From: Natronospirales bacterium
GTDB taxonomy: Bacteria; Pseudomonadota; Gammaproteobacteria; Natronospirales; REEB76
NCBI GenBank assembly: GCA_021816765.1
Contig: JAKAXB010000008.1
Span: forward strand, 48,438-112,437
DNA length: 64,000 bases
Direction of reading: 5' to 3'
In this document: in pieces, positions 37,038 through 47,490 of the stretch
Numbering within the stretch: position 1 is the stretch's first letter
Layout of the letters: each line of letters begins with the position of its first letter
The notes under the pieces: model-generated
Database searches by the model: none
What the model saw: only the letters and a program-made list of their open reading frames with translations
What the model was told of the DNA's origin: nothing
Made by a program: the position numbers and the translations under genes

Positions 37038-37059
37038 GAGAATAAAACCCTGGCGCCGT

Positions 37060-37977
37060 TTAGCGGCCACCGTTCCCCGCACTGGGAGTTTTTTGAGTTG
37101 AAGCGCTGGGTGCAGGTGTTGTCGAAGCACTCGGAGCAGCCGTCGTAGAGGCGGTCGGCGCGGGTGCGGCGCTGCTGGCCGCTGGCATGCTGGAAGTACC
37201 CGAAGAAGGCATCGCGGAGGCCGGCGGAGTCAAGGTGCCGTTCAGCCACTCGCGGTCACGGCGATCAGCCTTGTGATGCTTCCATGGGCCACGATGCCGG
37301 GCATACCACGTGGCAGAATCCACATTGCTTTTCAGCGGGTTGGTGACCACGTTGAAATCCTGCTTCGGATAGATGAAGTCAGCGTGTTTGATCTTGTCGG
37401 CGTTGGCCTTGAAGATCAGCGGCCACTCCAGGGGATTGCCGTAGACGCTGGACCTGCCGGCGATACGCCACAGACTGTCGCCCTTCACCACCGTGTAGGT
37501 GGATTGGGCGGCCTGCAGTTCTGCAACCAGCGCGCTCAACACGTCATAGGCGGGCTTGCCCTGATTATTGTTGATATCCTGCTGACCCTGGTTCAAGCGA
37601 TTCTGCTGGTCGGCGTTGAGGTTGGTATAACCCTGGGCCTGTGCAAGCAGATCCTTGGCATGGCTCATGTAGCAGTTGTTGATGGCGGTCTCCGCATCCT
37701 GCTTGGCCTGGGCGGCAAGTTGCTCGGCCTTGGCGTTATCGCCGGCCTGGCCAGCCTGTTGTGCCTGGGTGAGCAGTTGCGACGCATCGCCGGTGTCGGT
37801 GCACGGGGCCTGAGCACCGTTGATCACCGCCTGAGCGTCATTGATCGCCTGGGTTGTTGCCGCACTCGGGCCTGTGGGCTTCGGCGGCGTCGGTGCTACT
37901 TTGTGGGTAGCACAACCGACGGCGATACCGGCGGTCAGCAACACCACAGCGAGTTGTTTGGCGGGAATCTTGATCAT
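37060..37977 (-). CDS. LysM-domain lipoprotein with Ala/Ser/Pro/Thr-rich tail
   Basis: 305 residues from ATG 37977. Lipobox TAGIAVGC places the anchor Cys near residue 22. Then a helical Ala/Gln-rich region (about 35-150, with AQQAGQAGDNAKAEQLAAQAKQ tetratricopeptide-like spacing), a LysM domain (TYTVVKGDSLWRIAG at about 155-205) that binds peptidoglycan, and a low-complexity tail rich in A, S, P and T over the last 60 residues. It resembles the ComL/YgaU-like LysM proteins in part. It probably tethers the outer membrane to the wall. Confidence 0.8.
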   Translation of the reverse strand: MIKIPAKQLAVVLLTAGIAVGCATHKVAPTPPKPTGPSAATTQAINDAQAVINGAQAPCTDTGDASQLLTQAQQAGQAGDNAKAEQLAAQAKQDAETAINNCYMSHAKDLLAQAQGYTNLNADQQNRLNQGQQDINNNQGKPAYDVLSALVAELQAAQSTYTVVKGDSLWRIAGRSSVYGNPLEWPLIFKANADKIKHADFIYPKQDFNVVTNPLKSNVDSATWYARHRGPWKHHKADRRDREWLNGTLTPPASAMPSSGTSSMPAASSAAPAPTASTTAAPSASTTPAPSASTQKTPSAGNGGR

Positions 37978-38124
37978 GGTATACATCTCCAACCTTGTTG
38001 TTTTGGCCACGGGACGAATTCGAACCGGTTGACGGGCCTGGAAATCTGGTAGGCAAGGTTAACGCCGCGCAAGCTCCGGGTCAAGCGAACAATAAGCATT
38101 AACATAAGGAAAAGACGGGGAAAA

Positions 38125-38475
38125 CTAGGGGGGGGATAAGCCGGCAGACTGCTGTCCCTGCGCAATGCGGAGGACCTTGATGGCCTCGCTGCGGGCACGC
38201 AAGGCGTCCCGGTGTGCGGCGCTGTAATCCCCCCGGTCCAGGGCCGCCTGGGCGGCTTGCAGCAGCCGTTGTGCCTCTGCCATCGCGTGGGGCGCCGCAC
38301 GGCTTCCCCCGTTCTGCTGGGCTGCCGCCACCGCCTGACGGGCATTGCTCATCTCCTGCACAGGCGCGCCCGCGCAGGCCACAAGTGGAAGCACGATGAT
38401 AAGTGCGGCGAACCGCGATAACTTGAAGATTTTGCTGTGCAAGTGGAATAAACAGGCTATGACAGACAAATTCAC
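38125..38475 (-). CDS. DUF4398-type small lipoprotein
   Basis: About 116 residues, start uncertain: GTG 38475 is used, TTG 38442 and TTG 38508 are alternatives, none with a clear ribosome site. The lipobox LIIVLPLVACAG is clear. The mature part is helical with QEMSNARQAVAAAQQNGG and AALDRGDYSAAHRDALRA, the DUF4398 pattern. A run of eight G at 38128-38135 on the plus strand lies at the stop codon. It is upstream of, and co-directional with, the LysM lipoprotein, which has a similar helical region. Confidence 0.72.
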   Translation of the reverse strand: MNLSVIACLFHLHSKIFKLSRFAALIIVLPLVACAGAPVQEMSNARQAVAAAQQNGGSRAAPHAMAEAQRLLQAAQAALDRGDYSAAHRDALRARSEAIKVLRIAQGQQSAGLSPP

Positions 38476-38562
38476 GGTCAAGCTAACAATGCGGCACCCA
38501 CCCGTCAAGCGCCCGCACCTGGGTTATAGTGACGCTGTTCCCGGCCTTTCGACCTGGGCGCC

Positions 38563-39862
<1,300 letters not shown>

Positions 39863-39878
39863 GAAGTAATACCCACCA

Positions 39879-39917
39879 GCCTTTCTCCTTCCCGTTCACA
39901 GGGAGAAAAGCAAAGGC
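39879..39917. terminator. Bidirectional terminator-like hairpin
   Basis: Between convergent DUF2069 and hda, gccttttctcc-like arm at 39879-39888 pairs with ggagaaa and aaaggc at 39902-39917 around a 13-nt loop. Stem is imperfect; moderate support only. Confidence 0.45.
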
Positions 39918-39925
39918 GCGGTACA

Positions 39926-40639
39926 TTAAACCCGCTTGTCCAGCAGGGATTTCACAAATGGCAGGGTAAGTTTGCGCTGTGCCGCCAGCGAAGCAGTATC
40001 CAAGGCATCCAGCGTGCTGCACAAGGTGTGCATATCGCGCTGCTGACGCTTGAGCAGGAACTGGGCTGCGTCATTCGGCAGCTCGAACCCACGGCGCAAA
40101 GCGCGCTGTTTGAGGGCAATGATCTTTTCCTCATCCGTTAACGGCGCCAGTTGGAATACCGGTCCCCAAGCAAGCCGCGAGGCCAGGTCCGGCAGCAGGC
40201 GCTTGATGGCAGTGGGAGCGGTACGTGCCGTGGCCACGAAACTGCCGCCGCGCGCGCTGAGCGCATCGAACAGTGTCAGCAGCGCCTCTTGCCAGGGCTC
40301 AATACCGGCCACCCGCTGCACGTCATCCACGCACACCAGCGCATAACTGTCCAGGTTTTCCACCACCTGCGGGTCCAGCAATACCGCCTGACTCATGGGC
40401 AGGTAGATGGCGCGGCGGTTATTCACGTCCGCCAGGCGGCAGGCGGCCTGCAGCAAGTGCGATTTGCCGCGGCCATCGCCACCCCACAAAAACAGGGCGC
40501 GCTCGCCGCCGCGACGCGCCAGTACCGCCAACGCCTCCACTCCCGCCTGGTTCGAGACCGCATAGAAATTCTCGAAGGTCGCACCCTGGTCCAGGCTGAT
40601 GGGTAGCGGCAGCTGCCCGGTTGCATTGCCCGCCGTCAT
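39926..40639 (-). CDS. hda: DnaA regulatory inactivator Hda
   Basis: Hda with the clamp stimulates hydrolysis of DnaA-ATP, limiting re-initiation. The 237-residue DnaA-like AAA+ protein begins with the clamp-binding motif GQLPLPI, then FLWGGDGRGKSHLLQA (Walker A, slightly unusual), VCVDDVQRVAG (Walker B) and RLLPDLASRL (sensor/box VII region). Its start overlaps the perM end by four bases. Confidence 0.93.
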   Translation of the reverse strand: MTAGNATGQLPLPISLDQGATFENFYAVSNQAGVEALAVLARRGGERALFLWGGDGRGKSHLLQAACRLADVNNRRAIYLPMSQAVLLDPQVVENLDSYALVCVDDVQRVAGIEPWQEALLTLFDALSARGGSFVATARTAPTAIKRLLPDLASRLAWGPVFQLAPLTDEEKIIALKQRALRRGFELPNDAAQFLLKRQQRDMHTLCSTLDALDTASLAAQRKLTLPFVKSLLDKRV

Positions 40640-41709
40640 GGCGCGTCGTTCCCGGTGTCCTGGTAAAGGCGGCTCTGCAGGTAACGGCCGTGGGCATGGC
40701 GCACCAGCACCGTACCCGCCGCCGCCGCCGGCAGCGCCAGCAGTACGCCGGTGAAACCAAACAGTTCACCACCCGCCAGGATTGCAAAGATCACCAGTAC
40801 CGGGTGCAACCCGATGCGCTCACCGATGATGTTGGGGGTAAATACGAAACTCTCCAGCGCCTCGCCGATGCCGAATACCACCAGCACCTCCACCGGCAGC
40901 AGCCAGCCCTGGCCCTGCAGCAGGGCAGAGAGCAGCGCCAGGCCGACGCCGGTAAAGAAACCGAGATAGGGAACGAAACTCAGCAACCCCGCTATCACGC
41001 CGATGGCGACGGCGCTATCCAGACCGATGATCGAGAGCCCGAGGGTGTAGGTGATTCCGAGACACGCCATCACCAGCAACTGACCGCGCAGGAATCCAGC
41101 CAGAACGCTGTCACAGTCGTGCGCGAGCTGGGTAACCGTGGGTGCCGCCACCCGCGGCAAAAGCGCTTCAATATGCCCCATCAGACGATGCCAGTCGCGC
41201 AGCAGGTAAAACGTGACCACCGGGATAAGCAACAGGTTCATGAAGAAGATGAACACGACTGTGCCGGAACGTGACACCGAGCCCAGGGTGCTCGCCAGCT
41301 TGTCCGCAGAAGCAAAATTCTGCTTCATCAGATCGGCGAGCTGTGTCGGCGCGAAAGTCCGCAGATCCACGTGCAGGTGCAAGGCAAGCCACGGCAGCAC
41401 GTGCGTCTGGGTCCAGGTCCAGGCCTGGGGCAGGCGTGCGAACAGCGCCGTGAACTCGCGTACTACCATCGGAATGAGCAGCAACAGAACCAGGCCCAGC
41501 AGCAGCACCATGGCCAGCAACACCATCACCACGGCGAGGGTGCGCGGCAATTTCCAGCGCTCAAGCCGGTCCACCAGCGGATTGCCAAGATAAGCAAGTA
41601 TGAAACTTGCCAGGAAGGGTGTGAGAATGGGCTGCAGGTAATAGATGAGCGCGACGACAATCGCTGCCCCGATGATAATCCAGGTTTTCTGCGTGACAGC
41701 GACAGTCAT
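40636..41709 (-). CDS. perM: AI-2E/PerM family transporter
   Basis: 357 residues, seven to eight hydrophobic helices, with YYLQPILTPFLASFILAYLGNPLVDRLE and the late GPLxGF-like PYLGFFTGVGLALLSALLQGQGWLLPVEVLVVFGIGEALE region shared by the family. ATG 41709 is preferred to the far upstream start. Position between hda and the pgsA-like gene is conserved. Transport of AI-2 is not implied; substrates are unknown. Confidence 0.88.
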   Translation of the reverse strand: MTVAVTQKTWIIIGAAIVVALIYYLQPILTPFLASFILAYLGNPLVDRLERWKLPRTLAVVMVLLAMVLLLGLVLLLLIPMVVREFTALFARLPQAWTWTQTHVLPWLALHLHVDLRTFAPTQLADLMKQNFASADKLASTLGSVSRSGTVVFIFFMNLLLIPVVTFYLLRDWHRLMGHIEALLPRVAAPTVTQLAHDCDSVLAGFLRGQLLVMACLGITYTLGLSIIGLDSAVAIGVIAGLLSFVPYLGFFTGVGLALLSALLQGQGWLLPVEVLVVFGIGEALESFVFTPNIIGERIGLHPVLVIFAILAGGELFGFTGVLLALPAAAAGTVLVRHAHGRYLQSRLYQDTGNDAP

Positions 41710-42266
41710 GCCGGTTTCCTTGCGGGTGCGTGCGTCAGACGCCGCCCCCAGCGAATGAAATAATCCATGCCACTGGTGAGTGTGGTGATGGCCACGGCCA
41801 CCACCAGCGCCATCACCATGCCTTTGGGTACATATCCGGTGTAATGCCGCGCCACCACTGCCAGTACCAGCGCGAGCTGCAGGCAGGTATTCACCTTGCT
41901 GAGCACGCTCGGCCGCGGCTGAAAGCGGCCCACACGCCAGCAATACACCAGCGCACCCGCCACAATAAAGGTGTCACGGGCAATCACGATCACGGTAATC
42001 CACAATGGTATCAACCCAACCCATACGGCGGCGATGAAGCTGCCAGCCATGAATATCTTGTCCGCCACGGGATCCAGCACCGCGCCCAGCGTCGTCACCC
42101 AGCCGAACCGCGTGGCAAGCAAACCATCCAGCGCATCACTCAAGCCCGCGATGATAATCAGGGTCAATGCCGTTTCATCCTCGCGATGCACAATGCTCCA
42201 GGCAACCGGTACCACCAGCGCCATGCGCGTAATACTGATGGCATTCGGCAGCCGGCGCGCGTTCAC
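41706..42266 (-). CDS. CDP-alcohol phosphatidyltransferase (PgsA-like)
   Basis: 186 residues with the CDP-OH-P signature DALDGLLATRFGWVTTLGAVLDPVADK, which has DxxDG, R, and the spaced Asp pair, and about five hydrophobic segments. It probably makes phosphatidylglycerophosphate or cardiolipin from CDP-DAG. The same position beside perM-hda holds a PgsA-like gene in Pseudomonas. Four-base overlaps on both sides mean translational coupling with DUF2066 and perM. Confidence 0.9.
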   Translation of the reverse strand: MNARRLPNAISITRMALVVPVAWSIVHREDETALTLIIIAGLSDALDGLLATRFGWVTTLGAVLDPVADKIFMAGSFIAAVWVGLIPLWITVIVIARDTFIVAGALVYCWRVGRFQPRPSVLSKVNTCLQLALVLAVVARHYTGYVPKGMVMALVVAVAITTLTSGMDYFIRWGRRLTHAPARKPA

Positions 42267-43426
42267 GGCACATATTGGAAACGCAATGCGGCCGTCGTGG
42301 CCGGTGGTGCAGAGGTTGCGCTGCCCGGGGCGCCGGTCGCAACCGGCACTACCGGCTTGAGAACATCTCCCAGGACGATAGCCTGCTGAAGATTGCCGGG
42401 GTCGCCGCGCGTGTCCACGCTGAAGTACACCGTACCGTTCGCGACCTGCGTCACCTGCACAGTCTTTACCGGCGTGAGTTCGCGCAGATAGGCCAGTACT
42501 TTCGCGTACGCTCCCACGCTGGTGATGCCTTCCACGGTCACGGGTACGCCGTTTGCGCCGCTGGCGTCGGCAGGAATGGCGAACCAGCGCGCGTAATGAT
42601 CCGCGGCAGTCTGGATGCCGTCAGCCGCCACACCGGCAAGATCACCGGGCGACGTAGCCCAGGATCGCTCGTTGCTGCCAACCACAAGCTGCCAGCGGGC
42701 GGCATACTGCCCCGGCGTGGTCGAATACAGACTGCCCACCAGAACCGCATCCGGCTGGTAGCGCTGCGAAGCCAGTTGGATGCGGCTCATATCGTCATTC
42801 CAGATATCCGCAAACCCGATGTTCTGCTGATCCCTCAGGTCCATGAGCGGAAAAATCAGCGGTATGCCGCGTTGGCTGGCGGCACCCGTCATGGCCTGCG
42901 TGATGGCGGAGGTATCGGCGGAAGACAACACACTTCTGTTTGCACCGCTCTGGATGGCGAGCCACACCAGCGTTGCCGGCCGCTCCTGCCCCCACACAGG
43001 CTCATGCACCGCCCGCACCGCGTGATTGACCACCTCAGGGTCAAACTTCGCCCACAGCACCAGCCCTGTGGGCGCAATGGCGGGCGCGCCGGTGCGCGTG
43101 AGATCGTAATAGGTCACTGTGGGTGCGGACGCGCTGGTACCGTTACTCGGTGACTGCTCATAACGATATTGCTGCAGGAACTGGCTGGGGTCCTGGATCA
43201 AGCTGGCGAGTGCCGGCACACCACCGGCGGTGCGCTCACCGGTGATCTTCACCAACACCGCCGCCAATGCCTGCTGCAGTGCCACGTGGCGGGCGGTGAC
43301 GGATTGATCGGGCACGGGCACGCTGGCTTCATACAGACCGGTGACCACGGCGCCGTGCGTCGCCCCACTCGCGCACAGCAAAAAACCGGCGAACCAACCC
43401 CATTTCCACGTACGCGCTGTACTCAC
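42263..43426 (-). CDS. DUF2066 exported protein
   Basis: 387 residues, start GTG 43426 behind GGGAG. Signal peptide (WGWFAGFLLCASGATHG), then LYEASVPVPDQSVTARHVALQQALAAVLVKITGER, and the pattern of DUF2066 with repeated YxP-like beta segments (QPDAVLVGSLY, WQLVVGSNERSW). Found next to purM and hda across gammaproteobacteria. Function unknown; probably periplasmic. It is divergent from purM with 140 bp between. Confidence 0.85.
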   Translation of the reverse strand: MSTARTWKWGWFAGFLLCASGATHGAVVTGLYEASVPVPDQSVTARHVALQQALAAVLVKITGERTAGGVPALASLIQDPSQFLQQYRYEQSPSNGTSASAPTVTYYDLTRTGAPAIAPTGLVLWAKFDPEVVNHAVRAVHEPVWGQERPATLVWLAIQSGANRSVLSSADTSAITQAMTGAASQRGIPLIFPLMDLRDQQNIGFADIWNDDMSRIQLASQRYQPDAVLVGSLYSTTPGQYAARWQLVVGSNERSWATSPGDLAGVAADGIQTAADHYARWFAIPADASGANGVPVTVEGITSVGAYAKVLAYLRELTPVKTVQVTQVANGTVYFSVDTRGDPGNLQQAIVLGDVLKPVVPVATGAPGSATSAPPATTAALRFQYVP

Positions 43427-43566
43427 GAGTGCTCCCGATCCGCAAATGCCGGCCGGCAGGCATGCTCCGCGGCCTCTGCGTGTAGAATATACAGGCTTAA
43501 GGTACTGTCCGGCGAGTAACTTTACCTTACCCCCATACCTGAAAAACCACCCTTCCAGGGGTACCC

Positions 43567-44595
43567 ATGACCTCGAAAAAGCCCCTCACCTACCGCGACG
43601 CCGGCGTGGATATTGACGCCGGCGATGCTCTGGTGGAGCGCATCAAGCCCGCGGCTAAGCGCACCCGGCGCACCGAAGTGCTGGGTGGAATCGGCGGTTT
43701 TGGCGCGCTGGTGGAAATCCCGGCCGGCTATCGTCAGCCGGTGCTGGTATCCGGCACCGACGGCGTCGGCACGAAACTCAAGCTCGCCATCGAGACGCGC
43801 CGGCACGACACCATCGGCATTGATCTGGTGGCCATGTGCGTCAACGATATCGTGGTGTCCGGCGCGGAACCGCTGTTCTTCCTTGACTATTACGCCAGCG
43901 GCAAACTGGACGTGGATACCGCGGCCATGGTGATCGGCGGCATTGCCAGCGGCTGCGAACTCGCCGGCTGCGCGCTGGTGGGCGGCGAAACGGCGGAATT
44001 GCCTGGCATGTACGCCGGCGAAGATTACGATCTCGCCGGTTTCGCGGTGGGCGTGGTAGAAAAGGCAAAAATTATAGATGGCAACCGGGTATCCGAAGGC
44101 GACACGGTCATCGGTCTCGCCTCCTCCGGGCCCCACTCCAACGGCTATTCGCTGATTCACAAGGTACTGTCGTTAAGCGGTGCGTCGTTCCAACAGGAAC
44201 TTGCCGGCCGCAAACTGATTGATGTGCTGCTGGCACCCACGCGCATTTACGTGAAACCTCTGCTGGCGCTCATGCAGGAAATTCCGCTGCACGCTTTGGC
44301 ACACATCACCGGTGGCGGTCTGCCGGAAAATATCCCGCGTGTCATTCCGGAAGGACTCGGTGTTTCACTGCGCGCAAAGTCCTGGCCGCGGCCTGCGATA
44401 TTCGACTGGCTGCAGCAACAGGGAAATATCCCGGAACAGGAAATGTTCCGCACCTTCAACATGGGCATCGGCATGGTGCTGTGCGTGGCGCCCGCCGATG
44501 CGGAACGCACGCTCGCACTGCTGCACGGTGCTGGCGAACCGGCTTGGCGCATCGGTGAGGTGCGCACCGGCAGTGCGGGCGTCGTCATCGCCTGA
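43567..44595 (+). CDS. purM: Phosphoribosylformylglycinamidine cyclo-ligase
   Basis: PurM forms the imidazole ring in purine synthesis (AIR synthetase). 342 residues with [75 protein letters not shown] and [13 protein letters not shown]. Full length and standard start. The next gene, purN, follows after 10 bp. Confidence 0.97.
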   Translation: MTSKKPLTYRDAGVDIDAGDALVERIKPAAKRTRRTEVLGGIGGFGALVEIPAGYRQPVLVSGTDGVGTKLKLAIETRRHDTIGIDLVAMCVNDIVVSGAEPLFFLDYYASGKLDVDTAAMVIGGIASGCELAGCALVGGETAELPGMYAGEDYDLAGFAVGVVEKAKIIDGNRVSEGDTVIGLASSGPHSNGYSLIHKVLSLSGASFQQELAGRKLIDVLLAPTRIYVKPLLALMQEIPLHALAHITGGGLPENIPRVIPEGLGVSLRAKSWPRPAIFDWLQQQGNIPEQEMFRTFNMGIGMVLCVAPADAERTLALLHGAGEPAWRIGEVRTGSAGVVIA

Positions 44596-44605
44596 TGACC
44601 AAGTG

Positions 44606-45265
44606 ATGACCAAGACCAAGACTGCGCAGCGCCTGCCGCTGGTGGTGCTGATCTCCGGTGAAGGTACCAATCTTCAGGCGATCATTGAGGCGTGCGTGGC
44701 CGGCACGATTCCCGCTGAAGTGCTTGCCGTGGTCAGCAGCCGCGCCGAGGCCCGCGGTTTGCGCCGCGCCGCCGCCGCGGGCATTCCCGTGCATGCCGTG
44801 CTGGCGGCGGGAAACACCTCCCGCGAGGATTACGCCATGGCATTGAGCGCCGTAATCGAGCGCTACCATCCCGGGCTGGTGTTGCTGGCGGGCTTCCTGC
44901 GCATCCTGAGCGACGGTTTCGTGCGCCAGTACCGTGGCCGCCTGCTGAATATCCATCCCGCGCTGCTGCCCAAGTATCGCGGTCTGCATACCCACCGACG
45001 GGTGCTGGCAGCCGGCGAGCGCGAGCACGGTTGCAGCGTGCATTTCGTCACCGAAGAACTGGACGGCGGGCCGGTCATCGCCCAGGCAAAGGTGCCGGTA
45101 CGGCCGGACGACACCGAAGCCACGCTGCGCGCACGGGTGCAGGAACAGGAACATGGGCTTTATCCTCTGGTCATCGGCTGGTTCGCCGCCGGGCGGCTGC
45201 GGCTTCAGGACGGCCGCGTATTGCGGGACGGAAAGCTGGTAAACAGCATGGATTTCCAGCCATGA
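44606..45265 (+). CDS. purN: Phosphoribosylglycinamide formyltransferase
   Basis: PurN adds a formyl group to GAR from 10-formyl-THF. 219 residues with LISGEGTNLQAII, NIHPALLPKYRGLHTHRRVL (the His-Pro active site) and GCSVHFVTEELDGGPVIAQ. ATG 44606 fits the normal start; a long in-frame extension inside purM was rejected. The stop overlaps the DUF3108 start by four bases. Confidence 0.95.
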   Translation: MTKTKTAQRLPLVVLISGEGTNLQAIIEACVAGTIPAEVLAVVSSRAEARGLRRAAAAGIPVHAVLAAGNTSREDYAMALSAVIERYHPGLVLLAGFLRILSDGFVRQYRGRLLNIHPALLPKYRGLHTHRRVLAAGEREHGCSVHFVTEELDGGPVIAQAKVPVRPDDTEATLRARVQEQEHGLYPLVIGWFAAGRLRLQDGRVLRDGKLVNSMDFQP

Positions 45266-46047
45266 AACCAGCCTGCAATCATGCCCGCGAGCGGGCCGTG
45301 GCGCTGGTGCTCGTGCTGCTGCTCGCAACAGTTATGCAGACAGTGCAAGCCGGCTGTCCACCCTCCCCGCCGATACCGGCCTACCAGGCCACCTATGAAC
45401 TGTACTGGGGGCCGCTGTACGTGGGCAAGGCGCACTTCCGCTTCGCCCCTGCGAGCGGTGGCGAGTTCGTTTACCAATCGGTCACCCGGCCCGCAGGCCT
45501 GGCTGCTCTGATCCGGGACGACACCATTACCCAGACCAGCCGATTCGCGTGGTCGTGCAGCGGGCCACGGGATCTTGAATACCGCTATGTGCGCGCCGAC
45601 GACGGGAACCACCATACTCAGGACATCCGTTTCCACTGGAAGGCCGGCACTGCGCTCACCGAGATTAACGGCCGACGGATGAACACCGCTTTGCAAGCGG
45701 GAACAGTGGATCAGTTGCTCGCCCAGTTCACGCTGTCGGCGGCGGTCGCCCGGGGCGATCACGCGCTCACGTTTCCGGTGCTGGACGATGGCAAGATCGA
45801 AACCTACCGCTTCGCGCCCGCCGGCAAGCCGACACTCGACACGCCCTTCGGCAAGGTCGCCACCGCGCGCTACAACCGCCGCAATCCCCGCACCGGCCGC
45901 GCCCTCAGCCTGTGGTTCGCACCGCAATACCACGGCGTGCCGGTACGCGTGGAACAGATCGAGACCGGCAAGCCCACCGTCAGTCTGGTGCTGGGCGAGA
46001 TTAAATTCGACGCGGCGAAATCAGAAAAAGAAGCTGCCGGTCCGTAG
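45262..46047 (+). CDS. DUF3108 exported protein
   Basis: 261 residues. Signal peptide (hydrophobic 13-28, cleavage after MQTVQAG). The mature part has the DUF3108 pattern: YQATYELYWGPLYVGKAHFRF, the GLAALIRDDTITQTSRF segment, then APAGKPTLDTPFGKVATARYNRR and the closing LWFAPQYHGVPVRVEQ. Function unknown, probably periplasmic. It commonly follows purN. A partial copy of its last about 35 residues lies at 47265-47387. Confidence 0.86.
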   Translation: MKPACNHARERAVALVLVLLLATVMQTVQAGCPPSPPIPAYQATYELYWGPLYVGKAHFRFAPASGGEFVYQSVTRPAGLAALIRDDTITQTSRFAWSCSGPRDLEYRYVRADDGNHHTQDIRFHWKAGTALTEINGRRMNTALQAGTVDQLLAQFTLSAAVARGDHALTFPVLDDGKIETYRFAPAGKPTLDTPFGKVATARYNRRNPRTGRALSLWFAPQYHGVPVRVEQIETGKPTVSLVLGEIKFDAAKSEKEAAGP

Positions 46048-46095
46048 GGTGGGATAGCGCGGCCGTGTAGAGCGCCTTGTTGGACATACGTGGCT

Positions 46096-46443
46096 CTATA
46101 ACGAACGCCCGTCAACCGGCACTTTCTTGAGTGATGACAACTCTACACCTTCTAAGCAGCGCACATTGATTGCCGCCGTTGCCGCCCCCGAACGGTCCTT
46201 ACCGGTAGCGAAAGGAGCACAGCCGCATTGGGGGCAAAAATGATGCGTGATGACGTGCTTGTTGAAAGTGTAGGTGGCCAGACCTGCCTCTGAAGTAAGC
46301 TGTTTGAACTGAGAGCGCGGCACGAACCACAGCAAATAACCCTTGCGGCTGCAATGCGAGCAATTACACTCCATGGCTTGCTCCAAACTGCCCTCGACTT
46401 CGAAGGATATTTTCCCGCAGTGACAGCTACCTTTGTAATTCAT
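46096..46443 (-). CDS. GFA/CENP-V domain zinc protein
   Basis: 115 residues with the GFA zinc-cysteine pattern: CHCGKISFEVEGS, CNCSHCSRKGYLLWF and the later HHFCPQCGCAPF. Glutathione-dependent formaldehyde-activating enzyme is the founding member; many homologues have other or unknown roles. It is convergent with the DUF3108 gene and lies next to the higBA toxin-antitoxin genes. Confidence 0.88.
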   Translation of the reverse strand: MNYKGSCHCGKISFEVEGSLEQAMECNCSHCSRKGYLLWFVPRSQFKQLTSEAGLATYTFNKHVITHHFCPQCGCAPFATGKDRSGAATAAINVRCLEGVELSSLKKVPVDGRSL

Positions 46444-46492
46444 TTGTCTGCTCCTATAAAGTGATCGTTTTTCAGAAACCCAACGCCCAAAT

Positions 46493-46840
46493 TCAGCGGC
46501 GGGCTGAACGTGCAGCGCGAGGACCGCCCACTGGAACCCTTTGAGTCACTTTCGTACCCCAAGGCCTGATTCTCCCTAGTTTGGGTCCGATTATCCGTTC
46601 CGCGACTTCTGTGTCGTATGCGGCCTGCGCGCGCAGCCAGTAACCGTTGGACAAGGCAAAGAAACGGCAAAGACGCAGATCTGTGTCGGCTGAAACCGAA
46701 CGCTTCCCAGCCACAATATCTCCAATACGTTGTGCCGGAACCCCGACCTCTTTGGCCAAGCGATACTGGGTAATGCCCATGGGCTTCAGGAACTCCTCCA
46801 AAAGGAGTTCACCAGGGGTAACAGGCTTGAACTTGCTCAT
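46493..46840 (-). CDS. higA: HigA-type antitoxin (HTH XRE)
   Basis: 115 residues from ATG 46840. The HTH is GITQYRLAKEVGVPAQRIGDIVAG, preceded by HigA-typical PGELLLEEFLKPMG, and followed by RSVSADTDLRLCRFFALSNGYWL. It binds its own promoter and neutralises HigB. The C-terminus carries about 30 extra basic residues beyond the usual end (GPKLGRIRPW...). It lies just after higB on the minus strand, with a 14-bp overlap of the annotated ends. Confidence 0.88.
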   Translation of the reverse strand: MSKFKPVTPGELLLEEFLKPMGITQYRLAKEVGVPAQRIGDIVAGKRSVSADTDLRLCRFFALSNGYWLRAQAAYDTEVAERIIGPKLGRIRPWGTKVTQRVPVGGPRAARSARR

Positions 46841-46853
46841 AGGTAACCTCGCG

Positions 46854-47132
46854 TCAGTGATAGTCCACAATCTCTACGTCTTCAGTGCCGGCTTTCGTCC
46901 AACGAAAACAGACGCGCCACTGATCGTTGATGCGGATGCTGTGCTGGCCGGCCCTCTCGCCCCTGAGTCTTTCCAGGCGATTACCAGGCGGCACCCGCAA
47001 ATCCTCCCAGCGTCCGGCGATCTCCAGCTGCCTGAGTTTTCGGCGGGCTACATCGGCGATGTTTACAAAGCGCCTGACGCGCTCGCCTCCAGCCAGTGCT
47101 TTGGTGTCGGCGCACTTGAACGACTTGATCAT
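46854..47132 (-). CDS. higB: HigB-type toxin (RelE/ParE fold)
   Basis: 92 residues matching ribosome-dependent mRNase HigB: MIKSFKCADTKALAGG, the ARRKLRQLEIAGRWEDLRVPPGNRLE segment and QHSIRINDQWRVCFRW, with closing VEIVDYH. The toxin precedes the antitoxin, the usual higBA order. The pair lies between GFA and the DUF3108 remnant. Confidence 0.9.
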   Translation of the reverse strand: MIKSFKCADTKALAGGERVRRFVNIADVARRKLRQLEIAGRWEDLRVPPGNRLERLRGERAGQHSIRINDQWRVCFRWTKAGTEDVEIVDYH

Positions 47133-47490
47133 GCGGCATAGTAATGCACCACGTGATTAACGTCAAGCGTGATTATGGGACCCAACGGGTCGGAGTTGAG
47201 CCGTGCCCTTGACGGGGAGCTTAGTGCGGCTAAGTGCGATCCGTCGCAGGGATAGCCGCTGCGAATGCGGCGCTGGCTGGCGCCGAAGCTGGGTTATCTG
47301 CCAGTGCAGATGCGGCAGACCGAACCTGGCAAAGCCACCATCACCCTGATGCTGACGGAAATTAAATTCGATACAGCTTATAGGTAGGTTAGGCTAACCC
47401 CGGATTTGATCATGGGAAGCCTAATAATTTATCGTGTTAGGGTTCGAAGACTCACCCCAACCCAGACGTCCCCGCCTCAACCCGAGCGCA
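47133..47490. other. Gene-free stretch holding the DUF3108 remnant
   Basis: Between higB and the next gene there is no complete gene. It contains the DUF3108 remnant and, in 47388-47490, AT-rich non-coding sequence with no motif I can assign. Confidence 0.6.
47265..47387 (+). pseudogene. Remnant of the DUF3108 gene 3' end
   Basis: Translates as RRWLAPKLGYLPVQMRQTE then PGKATITLMLTEIKFDTA before TAG. Against the intact DUF3108 protein's last 36 residues (LWFAPQYHGVPVRVEQ..., EIKFDAA) I count 18 identities. It reads in the same direction as the intact gene, 1.2 kb downstream, beyond GFA and higBA. The 5' portion is missing; a stop lies immediately upstream in frame (47253). It is a diverged 3'-terminal fragment. 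Confidence 0.7.
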
